From the NCBI GenBank assembly GCA_030710605.1, contig CP092865.1, positions 30,660,190-30,724,189 on the forward strand: a stretch of 64,000 nucleotides of DNA, given 5' to 3'. A program made the position numbers and the translations under genes. The notes under the pieces are model-generated. The model was given only the letters and a program-made list of their open reading frames with translations. It did no database searches and was not told the DNA's origin. Shown in pieces: positions 1 to 9,672 of this stretch. Numbering within the stretch: the stretch's first letter is position 1; each line of letters begins with the position of its first letter. The DNA comes from Cordylochernes scorpioides (taxonomy: Eukaryota > Arthropoda > Arachnida > Pseudoscorpiones > Chernetidae).

Positions 1-791
1 AATGAAACAATAATCCAACTAGTTTGAAATAAGATTTATATATAAATTTAACGTGCATATCCAAGAAACACGTGCATATTAACTTGCAAGGTATCCCATC
101 AGACATGTGATATCTTATACTGTGAATGAATTTGTTTTATCTTATTTTATTTAAGTCTATTGAATTTTATGCTTCTGGTAAATCAATTCTGCGATTTATA
201 CTGCTATATTGTTTGGACACTATTGCTTCAATTATTAATCTTTGATATTTGTTATTGATATTGTTGTAATGTACTTTAGGTTCATTTAAGTTAAATGTGT
301 GTCCTGTTGAATTGGAGTGCTGTACTATTAATGATAATGGGTCATTTCTGTTTATGTTTCTTCTGTGTTCAATTATTCTATTATGTAATTTTCTTCCCGT
401 TTCTCCCACATATTTGGCATTACAATTATTACATTCTATAGAATAAATTACCTTTTTTCTGCTTGATATATATTCGGTTTGCCTGTTTTTTTGTAATCGG
501 GTTTCTTAAGATATCTGATAAGTTGGGAGAGTTGCTATAAAAGGTTTTTATTCCATATTTATCTAGGGTTCTAGAAATGTGGATGGATTTCGGGGAATAT
601 GGGATGTAGCAATTCTGCCTGTATATTTTAGTTTTTTGTGCTGACATGTTAGATGTGACCTGTGCCTGATAGAAATTTGTATTGATTTAAAGAACAATGA
701 GTATAAATTATTTTAGTTAATGTTTTCAGTGTGTTAATATTATGACTAATGGGGCAGAATTATTTCAAACTAGTTGGATTATTGTTTCATT
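1..791. repeat. Inverted repeat bounding a broken PLE (1-32 / 760-791)
   Basis: Bases 1-32 are the exact reverse complement of bases 760-791. The pair brackets the minus-strand PLE coding remnant. Penelope-like elements are known for complex ends in which pseudo-LTRs can lie in inverted orientation, and this fits. The left arm touches the window edge, so the outer structure is not visible. Confidence 0.75.
167..660 (-). pseudogene. Penelope-like element C-terminal remnant (GIY-YIG endonuclease)
   Basis: The minus strand encodes the last ~160 residues of a PLE protein, related to the intact copy at 31768-34113. The proximal part (647 down to ~450) contains the linker with a 'CYIPYSPKSIHISRTL' segment. 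The distal part (down to 167) carries the GIY-YIG domain, with 'YVGETGR' followed by an R..EHRRN helix and the typical 'NNINNKYQRL' end. The two parts are in different frames. The shift lies at an A-run near 450-460, after which 'VIYSIECNNCNAKYVGET' reads through in the second frame. The reverse transcriptase domain is missing, so the copy is dead. In life the domain would nick DNA to prime reverse transcription. Confidence 0.85.
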
Positions 792-796
792 AATTC

Positions 797-822
797 CTGT
801 AGAAGGGCGTATGTGCCCGAAA
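797..822 (+). ncRNA. Degenerate hammerhead-like stem-loop of PLE pseudo-LTR
   Basis: CTGTAGA (for the CTGATGA core) is followed by a GGGC/GCCC stem II and then GAAAG. The order and spacing match hammerhead motifs known from PLE pseudo-LTRs, but the first core strand is mutated, so cleavage is unlikely. It lies just outside the 760-791 inverted arm. Confidence 0.5.
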
Positions 823-869
823 GCTCGTATATATTTGTTCTAATAAAGATACGTAGCCCTTGATGCTTT

Positions 870-1180
870 GTTTTATTCATTTATAAATCGTACAGTGCTT
901 TTTCAATTGATATTTTGTTATGTTGTTTGGGGAAGAATTTTTAAAAAGTTTCATTTGTGTTGTTCTTAAAAGTGGCCATTTTACATTTAATAGAACCCCT
1001 TATTATTCTTGGAACATCTAAATTGTATTTTTGATTTTCTTCTAAAGTTAATTTATTTAATTACACCATTTATTTCGGGTTTTAAGCTTTCCACCTCGAC
1101 CAGGTCAAACGTCGGGCAATAAACGTTGAAAGTTGATGTGTCTGTATGTCTAAATACAATTATTTAAATAAATTCGGCAT
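870..1180. other. AT-rich spacer
   Basis: I see no open frame or repeat of note here. It is low-GC sequence between the PLE tail and LINE debris. Confidence 0.5.
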
Positions 1181-1368
1181 GTTTCCGATACTTCGCTTCA
1201 CGGTGTCGTTTATGGAACCTGAGAATTGGGAAGAAGAGAGATTCAGCTCTGGGCGAAGAGCACGGATGAAATATGCAATTCTTCCCTTGCATCCAAAACT
1301 CTAGATCTTGTCAAAGTCAACGACAACAGGAAAATCCACACATCTGTTTTAACGATTTCTATAACGGG

Positions 1369-1647
1369 TTAATTCCTTCCAATTACCCCTTCAGAATGAA
1401 GACGTTTCTCAACAATCTTCGAGGAGTTATCCAACAGGGGCTCTGGGCAGGCGGCATATGTTTTTCCAGACTGCCTGAAATGTCGGTAGTGAGCTACCTT
1501 CTTACCAACACATAAATGAATCGGCCTTCTGAATGGACCATCTTGAGGGTCGATGTGAACTCGATGACCAGCGACTTTCGATATTATTGGATTGAATAAA
1601 AAAACTAAATTATCATTTTTATTTCCAAGAAACTTCTGCGCCCACAC
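1369..1647 (-). pseudogene. Unassigned 92-residue ORF in LINE debris
   Basis: The ORF contains a Cys/His-bearing middle ('LCVGKKVAHYRHF', then 'CPEPLLD') that could be a worn zinc-binding motif. It has no recognisable partner elsewhere in the window. Its GC content and position suggest retrotransposon origin, but the family is not clear to me. It could be fortuitous. Confidence 0.25.
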
Positions 1648-2898
1648 CCCATTAGTTTTATGAACAGCTCCAATCCCTGACCATCATTGACATCCGTATT
1701 TGCTGTTAAACCTTGACATCTGGTTTCAGACTCTTGATGGCGTGACTGTCGTTGCATTCCGTGGGATCCGCTCATGAGTCCAAAGTCTCGAGTGCAGCCA
1801 TCGCTCTATTCATCGTGACTCGGCACCATCCTCCTGCTACGACCTCCAGTTGACGTCCTACCCTCAACAATATCAATGCCATGTCAAGGACAGCTTGACA
1901 GCTTAGATCAACATCTTGAATAAGCTCTTGACGTTAAGATATTATGAAAATGTTCAAACATGTTATGTTTTCTTTTATATCCGCATTTCTTTTCACATAA
2001 GAATTGGCCATAAGCAAAATTGGTGTTGCTTCAAATGGAAATAGATTGAAAAAAGATAGTAGAAGAGAAAGAGATAATTGTCAATTATCTTAATTTTATT
2101 GTGACACTCAGTAACAATTATTAAGAAGTTACAAAAATTGACACACACACACAAACTTCAAAATGCATTTAAACAATTTACAACAGATCTGACCCCTCAC
2201 TGAAATGATGTCCGGAATTCATCAGCTTCACAAGCTGTCCTGGATTCGGTCAACTGTTGACTTAGTGCTTGCTGTCCCCAACACACGCAATTATACGGTC
2301 GAGAAATTTGCGAGAATGATCTTCTCCTCGGGCGTAAGACTAACGAGGACATCCTCTCTAAAAAAACCGCCCATACTATCATACACGTTTCATGACCCAG
2401 GAGGCTCAGGATTGAACGAGCGCCCAGTTAGTAAAAAGGTTATTAAACGATATCCTCAGTTGCCTGAGAAATCTGTTTAGTTTATGTCTTTTTGGAAGAT
2501 TCCAGAGTGCTGGTGGAGGGTCCAGTCTCGGGGGTTTTGTCTTTTGGGCTGATAGTGTGGAGGACATCTTCGCCCAGCCAGCCTCTGGCGCAGGGTGGTT
2601 GAATGCCGCAGTTGGTGGTGCAGCTTTATTGGTGGTGGGGAAGGCGCAGGGGTCTTCGCGCTACTCCTCTGGCTTGAAGCCGAAGAGGCTGCTTATAGTG
2701 AAATCAACGGGATAACGTTCGACGCCAGAGCAGAATTTCCTGTCTGTAGAGTCTCCTGGGGAGGACAGAATGGGCGATGACGCGGCAGGGCTGGAAGTTG
2801 TTAAGGGAATCCGCCTAACGGAGACAGAACGCTCCACGGTTGAGACGGCGGAGCTTCTGAATGTGACGGGCCCGTAGGGAGTTTGTCAACACTGGGCC

Positions 2899-3096
2899 TT
2901 ACTGAGTGTCCCTATGACGCTTCCTTTCTTTCCAAAAGGGGTAGGGGTCTCTCCGATGTCCCTGGCGGTGACATTTACCACAACTAACTCCATATGTAAT
3001 GTAGGCGGGTGTTGATTTCCCTTTGGATATAATCACCCCCTCTTTGGATATAAAAATATGAATTAAGTTGCATAAATTTAGGAACAATTTACCCAT
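2899..3096 (-). pseudogene. Tx1-like LINE ORF1 (Gag) zinc-knuckle remnant
   Basis: A 65-residue frame ends in a CCHC-like run ('CGKCHRQGHRRDPYP') preceded by 'KGKSTPAYITYGVS'. The same arrangement is seen in the ORF1 at 43.1-44.8 kb ('IKCSKCGKQGHCRANCP') and in the remnant at 15.6 kb ('YITYGIECSKCHRK'). The final Cys of the knuckle is gone. In intact relatives this protein binds element RNA. Confidence 0.6.
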
Positions 3097-3109
3097 GCAG
3101 GTTGTTGTA

Positions 3110-3976
3110 CAGGGAAATGAAATAGCAGCAATCTATGGCGGAGGTTTTCAACAGTAGTTGAATGACACTGAGCTATAAGTCGTAAAGGGGTCTGTAAGGA
3201 TTCAATGTTAGTTTGCTATGCGTTTTACAGAATTTACATAAGGTTTATTTACAATGAAAAATAAGAAGTTGGTTTTATGTCTGTGAAGTAAAATAAAAAT
3301 GCACAATTATTCTACAAAAAAAATTCAAAAATCTCTGTGATAATTTGAAAAGTAAATATGCTTAATTTGAAACCTTTTTTCACCGACTAAAAGATGGTTT
3401 TCCAGAAAATGTAGTATTAATCTATATATGTAGAAGGCATACTGGCTCCAAACTAATTTAATAAAAATTTAGAATTATTCAAAAGAGGTTTCTGAATGTT
3501 TTTCAAGAGAATATTCGCTAAAAATGACTCATTAGGTTGGTTGTCTAGGAATATAAAGGTGTATCCAGTATTTCTGTATATATAAGGTGAAGAGATAGGC
3601 CAGTCTATATAAGATTAGATATATAAAGAAACAGAGGGTCAAATTTTAGTAACAGGTCTTCTATGTCGGATGTTGTCCCTGGATATAAGAACCTGTGTCA
3701 TCACAATTCCGCTTCTTTCGTTCTACATTCTCTTGTTGGTTGACCTCTGAGGACAATATTTTACAAATGGATGTTACAATTTGGTTATCGTAGATACGAT
3801 ATCGTCATTTTTGAATCCCTTTAATTAAGAGACACATTTTCTAAAATTCATGTTTATTTCTTTTTTATAAGTAAATAGAGATTGTGTGGTGATTTCTGTT
3901 CCGCTAGATGGCGCTCTGCTATCTGTTATGATATGTCTAATTAGTAAATTAAATTTTATTGCCATCTATCGTTAAG
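3110..3976. other. AT-rich spacer with a repeat-derived motif
   Basis: No gene is visible. At 3900-3925 there is a 'CTAGATGGCGCTCTGC' motif that recurs at 55.06 kb and, inverted, at 62.84 kb next to hammerhead-like tails. The next ~60 bases match the start of the ~368-bp repeat family. Confidence 0.5.
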
Positions 3977-4294
3977 ATTTTACACAGATAAATTTACTGG
4001 CAATGCGTTTCTTTTAAATATCATCAAATATGATCTCTACAGACTTTACTGCAATGATATGAGTTATTGAATGAGAGGGCTTGGCTCATCAGTAGTGAAC
4101 CCTCTCAGCGGTTTCGCCAAATTAATCTCTAGACCGCTCTAGAGATTAATTTGGCGAAACCGCTGAGAGGGTTCACTACTGATGAGCCAAGCCCTCTCAT
4201 TCAATAACTCATATCATTGCAGTAAAGTCTGTAGAGATAATATTTGATGATATTTAAAAGAAACGCATTGCCAGTAAATTTATTTGTGTAAAAT
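3977..4294. repeat. Fold-back palindrome, 157-bp arms, 4-bp loop
   Basis: Bases 3977-4133 and 4138-4294 are near-perfect reverse complements around a 4-base centre, with only a few mismatches (for example near 4031 and 4240). Each arm is a piece of the ~368-bp repeat that forms the tandem array at 36.5-37.7 kb. The arm contains the conserved core with CTGATGAGCC and GGCGAAACC. Such a structure can arise by fold-back copying or head-to-head joining of two copies. Confidence 0.9.
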
Positions 4295-4499
4295 ATGTAT
4301 ATTTATTTATTAAACAGTAAGAAGGTTAGATATAAATTCAATTAAATTTTCGGGTGAGGCAGTCGCCAAAAATAGCATTTCTGTGTGGGGAGGACTTTGT
4401 GAGGTATCAAAACTGCCTTTTTGTTCAAACACAGCAACGTGTGAACGGGTAGAGCTAGGTAGTGCAGAGTATCATAACGTAAATATAAAGTTATCACAG

Positions 4500-4898
4500 T
4501 TAAAGTTACAACATAAGGTTATCTTGACAAGTATAGATTCAGTAGGGATTGGATGTTTGCTAGAATCGTTTTAACAAATGTTCGATAGGTGAACTTTTAC
4601 AAGGGTAAAAACCGGGCGAAGCCGGGTACATTCCCTAAATACAGTTATTCACAAATGTTCGTTTGTGGCAAGATACTATTCCTTCAACTTCAAATTACCG
4701 AGGGGACCAATTAATATTGATTTTAAACAACTTATCGAGTATTTTTCAAGGGACCGGGAAAAAATGTCATATTATCGTGAGTATAGACAAGTATAGATTC
4801 AGTAGGGATTGGATGTTTGCTAGAATCGTTTTAACAAATGTTCGTTAGGCAAACATTTGCTCGGGTAAAAACCGGGCGAAGCCGGGTAAATTCGCTAG
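4500..4898 (+). mobile_element. Helitron 3'-end fragments, tandemly duplicated
   Basis: Two related segments occur (about 4530-4640 and 4785-4898). Each ends in a GC-rich hairpin 'CCGGGCGAAGCCGGG'. The second ends in CTAG at 4895-4898 followed by T, which is the classic Helitron 3' terminus. The middle part ('CGAGTATTTTTCAAGGGACC') matches the complete 498-499-bp Helitrons at 51.3 and 59.5 kb. No 5' TC end was found, so this copy is partial. Confidence 0.7.
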
Positions 4899-4916
4899 TT
4901 ATATATATTCATAACA

Positions 4917-5130
4917 CTATGTACAATGAATATGGCGCCTCTGCCACCGCTGCAGAGTTTGTTGGAGAATCGCCAGCGGGTCTCCAGCGACAATAGGGTC
5001 TAAAGATGGTTCGGAATATTCAGCCAAGGAAACATCCGATGACCTAAAGAGCTTTGAATTCGTAGTTTCTCTACAATGTGCCAAACCGTTGAGGCCAATC
5101 CTACCATAGGCATTATATCTGGCTATCCAA
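4917..5130 (+). other. GC-richer patch with open frames, possible exon
   Basis: This island stands out from AT-rich flanks. One plus-strand frame is open from about 4930 to a stop near 5106 and reads protein-like ('SKDGSEYSAKETSDDLKSFE'). The opposite strand is also open for 76 codons. I cannot name a family and see no clear splice sites, so it is only a candidate exon or an old repeat. Confidence 0.25.
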
Positions 5131-5139
5131 AGAACTTGA

Positions 5140-5460
5140 AATATCATAATTTAAAATACTTTAACCTCTACACAATCGACACAAGTTCTAAATTCATCAA
5201 TCGGATCTGTATATCTGAGGCTCATGAATTGACGTTCGCCAAAAAAAAAAATGCCAAGTTGAGAAAGAAAAATTCAAAAAATAATATCAGGTTGAAATAA
5301 ACATTTTCCTCATATTTTAAGTGGACGTTGCTCATATATAAATATTGCGTAATATAAAACGAACTAATAGTATATTTAGAATCAATGCTAAGATAAATAC
5401 TAAGACATCATTTGTTTTAATTGTAACAAAGAATAATATATTCAATAACATTGTTTCTTT
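5140..5460. other. AT-rich spacer
   Basis: There is no supported feature. An A-rich run at 5240-5280 explains the short lysine-rich frame that reads through it. Confidence 0.5.
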
Positions 5461-5463
5461 ATA

Positions 5464-5744
5464 TCAGTTATAGTAATGGCATAGCAAGCGAGGCTGAACC
5501 CTCATCTTCTCTCAGGACTCTGGACACTTCTGTTCACTGCCATGCCCTGAGAATGGGATCTTTAGAGTATGAAAGTTATGGCAATGATTCCTCTCCTCAT
5601 AAATTATCATCTTCTCATTTATTAATATTGAAAACCTTTGTGCATATTTATCGCATCGATTTGAATTTTAGGAATATCATTTTGGTAATTCATTCTTTTA
5701 TATTTATGCTCTTTTTTTGTCCATTAGATACCTGTCTTGACTGA
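5464..5744 (+). CDS. Candidate host exon (unknown protein)
   Basis: A pyrimidine-rich stretch ending in TATCAG at about 5463 is followed by an open frame that runs to a TGA at 5742-5744. The first ~45 residues look like genuine coding sequence ('SEAEPSSSLRTLDTSVHCHA' then 'GSLEYESYGNDSS'), being rich in Ser, Glu and His and poor in the Lys/Asn/Ile typical of random AT-rich translation. The last third is hydrophobic and may be intronic. No partner exon was proven. Function unknown. Confidence 0.35.
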
Positions 5745-6540
5745 TTTTTCACGTTGGTTTAGATGACTCTTATTGAAATCCGATATATATGGCTTTGTTC
5801 AAATACATAGTATTTTTGAAAATAGTATGAAAGTTTGATTTTAAAAGCTGATTGGTGTTTTTTATTTTTTTCTAGGGTTTGTTCTGGCTTCATTGATTGA
5901 GGAGGCTGGGAGGTATGGTATGTGAGGTTTGATTAAGTACCTTGATTAGAATTCCACTTGGTATTTGTCATGATATTAGTTCTTAGAGTGGGTTTGTTCT
6001 AATATCTTGTTTTAATGCTGTACCTTTTTACAGTTCTGCCTATTCCTTTGATTCTGTAACTGTAGAGAGTATCTCTGGTATTAAATGTTGCTTCCTTATT
6101 GATCGTAATATTATAGATAAATGTTTTAAAATATAATTTAGGTATATCCACTAATTCTCAGATCTTTAGAGATTGCTTCTTTCTTGTTTTATATTTTCAA
6201 TATTCTGGAAGCAATATACTACACTACTTAACTTACTATGACATAAAGGACAAACCATAAAATCCTTATCGAATTTCTCCTAATTTTTCAATTAATATAT
6301 CCATTCTTTAAAATTTTATGTTGCCAGTTCAAACTTTCTTTGAAGTTAGATAAATAATATATAAATCCACTTTCTGAACATAGAGCTGTTTTGAGCATCC
6401 AAACACTCGCATTAGGTCGAGGGAATGGATAGATAATTGAAAATATTATTGGCACTAACATATTATGATAGATATTTCCTGGGAGAATTTGCCTATACAA
6501 ATGTCATATCGTTCTGTCAAAATATATTCTGGAATTAAGC
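5745..6540. other. AT-rich spacer
   Basis: I find no credible gene or mobile element. The small antisense frame at 6288-6500 looks fortuitous. Confidence 0.4.
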
Positions 6541-6710
6541 GTCATCTATTGACCGTCTTAGCAAACCAGCGGACTCTGGTCGGAGACAAGGCCCCAACAC
6601 CAGCGTTGGAAAACTGAGGAGTGCTCGCCTGGAGACCATAATATTTATATCTAATCTTCCATCCAGAATACAAAGTCCTAACTATATTTCACTCTGCAGC
6701 TACCTCGCAC
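6541..6710 (+). CDS. Candidate host exon (unknown protein)
   Basis: A plus-strand frame reads 'ASSIDRLSKPADSGRRQGPN' and continues 'TSVGKLRSARLE' before becoming AT-rich. It terminates near 6710. Composition is coding-like and differs from flanks. A possible acceptor AG lies just upstream. No donor is evident, so it might be a terminal exon. It may belong with the candidate at 5.46 kb, on the same strand, but this is inference. Confidence 0.25.
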
Positions 6711-7040
6711 TCTAGAAATATTTATTTTATTATTTTTTTTTTTTGCTTTTCGGAGGCCTCTTTTGAAGAATTATTAACTATTTTAAAATAAAAATATAAG
6801 TATATTCACTTCAGATTATACTAATTCTATGTTAGTTTTTTTCTTCATAATCTATCTTGACATATGTGAATGCAAACAAAATAGGTAAATATAATTTTAC
6901 TATTAATAATAATGAATTTAAATAGATAATCTGCATTGAGACTTAGCATTTATAATGCTTTTGAATTTTAATGAGCTAAAGCAGAAGGAGATTTTGATCA
7001 AATTTCTATCTGCCTTAAAATTTAATTGTTTAGGATTTCG
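6711..7040. other. AT-rich intergenic, 3' flank of the coiled-coil gene
   Basis: No ORF is supported. It contains a T-run at 6730-6745 and the region just downstream of the minus-strand gene at 7041-7871. Confidence 0.5.
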
Positions 7041-7871
7041 TTAAACATTTTTTATTTGATTTATATCGTGCTCTAATTGCGACATTTTCTTTTTAATAAT
7101 TTTGAATCGATCCATTGTATCTGGACAAGTGGACATCGTAGAAATCAACGATTGGACCATCTCAAAATTATGCTTTGAACTTGTTAGTTGGTAGACCATC
7201 TGACAGAGCTGGTATTCCATCTTCTCCACGCGTCGTATCAACATCTTGACATCCGTTCTGAATCCTTCTTTTTCTAATTGAAGTCTTCGAAACTCTTTCT
7301 TGAAATTTTCTTTAGCTTTACAAACCTTTTCTTCAGCATCTTTATTAGCTATTTCTACTTTTTCTTTCAAACATTCATTTAATTCTTTTATCTTTACGAT
7401 CGTTGTATCTTGTTGATTACATTGTTTTTCAAATGCTTTTATTAGTTTTTGTTTCTTTTGTAATTCGGCACAAAGGAATAGGTAATCCGCTATACCATGT
7501 CCTACTTGAACCCGCTTAGAACATTTATTAGTACCTTCTTGTACGTCTTTCAACTTATCGTCTATCAATTCTTGCTTCATTTTGCTAATTAAACTGTCAC
7601 ACTTTTTGTCTTTAAAAGACAATAAGTAATCTTTTGCATTCGTTTTCTTTCTTAAAATTTTATTTTCGTAGATAACTCGATCCAATTCATCCTGAAGAAC
7701 TCGAATTTGTCGAAGTTGCTGGCAAATTATAGCATGCTTGATATCATTATGGTCAGTTGGATTTTCACAATCATCTTGAAGTGAAAATGAAAATTGTGTA
7801 TCTCCTCTAGGATTGAAAGGATTACTTAAATCTTCATCAAAAACACAAGCTAAAGGTTGAGATGATTTCAT
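7041..7871 (-). CDS. Coiled-coil protein, 276 aa, unknown function
   Basis: This is one uninterrupted frame in an AT-rich setting and is by far the longest host-like ORF here. Residues ~1-40 are acidic and unstructured ('SNPFNPRGDTQFSFSLQDD'). From about residue 45 to the end the sequence is dominated by charged heptad-like helices ('LRQIRVLQDELDRVIYENK', 'KEKVEIANKDAEEKVCKAK'), with a break near 115-130 ('VQVGHGIADYLF'). No signal peptide or membrane segment is seen. An AATAAA overlaps the stop, so the 3' UTR would be short. A second upstream ATG at 7881 opens a 13-codon overlapping frame. The product is probably a cytoskeletal or centrosomal type scaffold, but that is only a guess from the coiled coil. 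It could be a single-exon gene or one large exon. Confidence 0.7.
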   Translation of the reverse strand: MKSSQPLACVFDEDLSNPFNPRGDTQFSFSLQDDCENPTDHNDIKHAIICQQLRQIRVLQDELDRVIYENKILRKKTNAKDYLLSFKDKKCDSLISKMKQELIDDKLKDVQEGTNKCSKRVQVGHGIADYLFLCAELQKKQKLIKAFEKQCNQQDTTIVKIKELNECLKEKVEIANKDAEEKVCKAKENFKKEFRRLQLEKEGFRTDVKMLIRRVEKMEYQLCQMVYQLTSSKHNFEMVQSLISTMSTCPDTMDRFKIIKKKMSQLEHDINQIKNV

Positions 7872-9672
7872 GATTCATTTCGCACTGAGAATCTTTTAAT
7901 AATTCGATTTAAATAAACTTTATAATATTTTATAGAATAATAATTTATTAAAACACATTCATTCATCTTTTAAATATAAAATTATACAAATAATAATAAG
8001 TAAATCCCAAAAAATTATTCATTTATATGTCGTCATGACTCCTTTGTTTGTAATGTGTGGCAAAATTACTTTTAAAATATAAATTAGTTATTATTATTAT
8101 TATGCAGCGTCTTTCCAAATATAAAAAATGAGTGTGTAAGAATATATAGATTCCTTAATATAGATTTTAGATAGAAAATTTTAATTATATTTTCAATAAT
8201 AAAACAGAGTCTTTTTGGAAATTAATGATCAAGATTATATAATTAAGCACATGTGCTCCATGCATCAATCTAAATGGCATATTTACTGATTAAAATATAT
8301 AGTATTTTATTATATATATATCAAATATATATATACATCAATTATTCCAGATTGTAATTGAATTCAATGGCTATTATATATTACTTGTGTTCAAATTACA
8401 ATTATATTGTAAGATGACTTAAATTAATTCAAGATTTCAATTCTTTAAAGTTTCTCTTCCATAGTATTCACAAAAAAAGCTAATATTTCGTTTTCATATT
8501 TCTTGAACATTATAATCAAGTTTAACGAGAAAGAGAGATAAATGATTATTAACAAATTATTTATTTTATTTTTTTAAATTGAAAATACATTTATCATTGT
8601 TGTATAATAGAATAATCATTTTACTCTTTTTATTAATTCAAACCATATTGATTCAAATAAATGATCTGATAGAGTAAAAATGTCTATTAATTGAAATTAT
8701 CGTTTATAATGAATACTGGCGGAAAAACAAAATATATATTTTTAGTAGGGCGAAAACATTTCGATTGATCTTAATAGTTTTAATAACAAAATGTAAAATG
8801 TGAGCAATGTTAAAGCAATAAATATTTGTCTAAAAATCTAATATTTTATTCAGTGGACCATTGTCGAAAAGCCAATCTTTAATCAATCTACAAAAAAATC
8901 AAATTTTTTTGAGAAAATAAAATTCTTTACTTATTTACATATTAAAATAATACGTCAGCTTCTCCTCTTGATAATTACTGACTTTCCAACAATCAAATGT
9001 TGGGTAAAGTAAACGATTTTTAAGGATTTAATATTTGCCGTATTCAGTATAAAATATATGTGTAGTTGGTTTCACACATGTGCCATTTTTCTAATATAAT
9101 AATATTGCATTTATAAAAATCAGGGATTTCTCTCCACGTTTTAATATTTACCATACATGCGATAACGAACTTAACATAAGCAAAGAATTCATTTTTATTC
9201 AGGTCCCAAAATTTGGACAAATTTCTGTTACCATTATAAAGAGATATTCTTTTTGTAAGAGTTGTTCTATTTAAATACATTATATTGTACCTAAAATACA
9301 TGCTAAACCTTAAGAATGTTCCACATAAATCTATATAGAAGTTAAAATCACTTCTACAATCAAAATAGACATATGCTCTATATATGCGACAGTCATTACG
9401 ACCTTTAGATAATGTCGGTCATAAAGTCACAACCCAAGCTTTGACGAATTCAAACAACCTACCTGGAGATGATGATTTCGGTCTATAGAAGGCTTTGTGT
9501 TATTACTATCCACTAAGAATGAATGAAATCTTCAGAATTTGACAAATACGTGTTTATCTTCTAAAGTTTCTAAGGAAATTCTAATATCGTAATATAGATT
9601 GAAAACTTCAGATAATAAAAATACATATTTCAATTTTAAGTATGCCTTTGGAAAATTTCATATCGATATATA
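7872..9672. other. AT-rich intergenic DNA
   Basis: This 1.8-kb stretch has very low GC. An 85-codon antisense frame at 9044-9301 ('WDLNKNEFFAYVKFVIACMV') resembles no family I can name with confidence. Nothing else is supported. Confidence 0.4.

Larger units (their letters stand above)
1180..3110 (-). mobile_element. Debris of a Tx1-like non-LTR retrotransposon
   Basis: This stretch is GC-richer than its surroundings and reads as LINE remains on the minus strand. Around 2900-3100 there is a Gag-type zinc-knuckle segment ('YGVSCGKCHRQGH') that matches the ORF1 of the larger LINE at 39.5-44.8 kb. The DNA at 2780-3000 is colinear with the Gag remnant at 15.36-15.6 kb. At 2197-2400 the strand reads a segment that may be the ORF2 C-terminus. 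An 92-codon ORF at 1369-1647 is protein-like but I do not recognise it. A short AC run at about 2140 flanks the 3' side, echoing the microsatellite flanks of the large LINE. Frames are broken throughout. The assignment is firm for 2.6-3.1 kb and weaker toward 1.2 kb. Confidence 0.5.
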
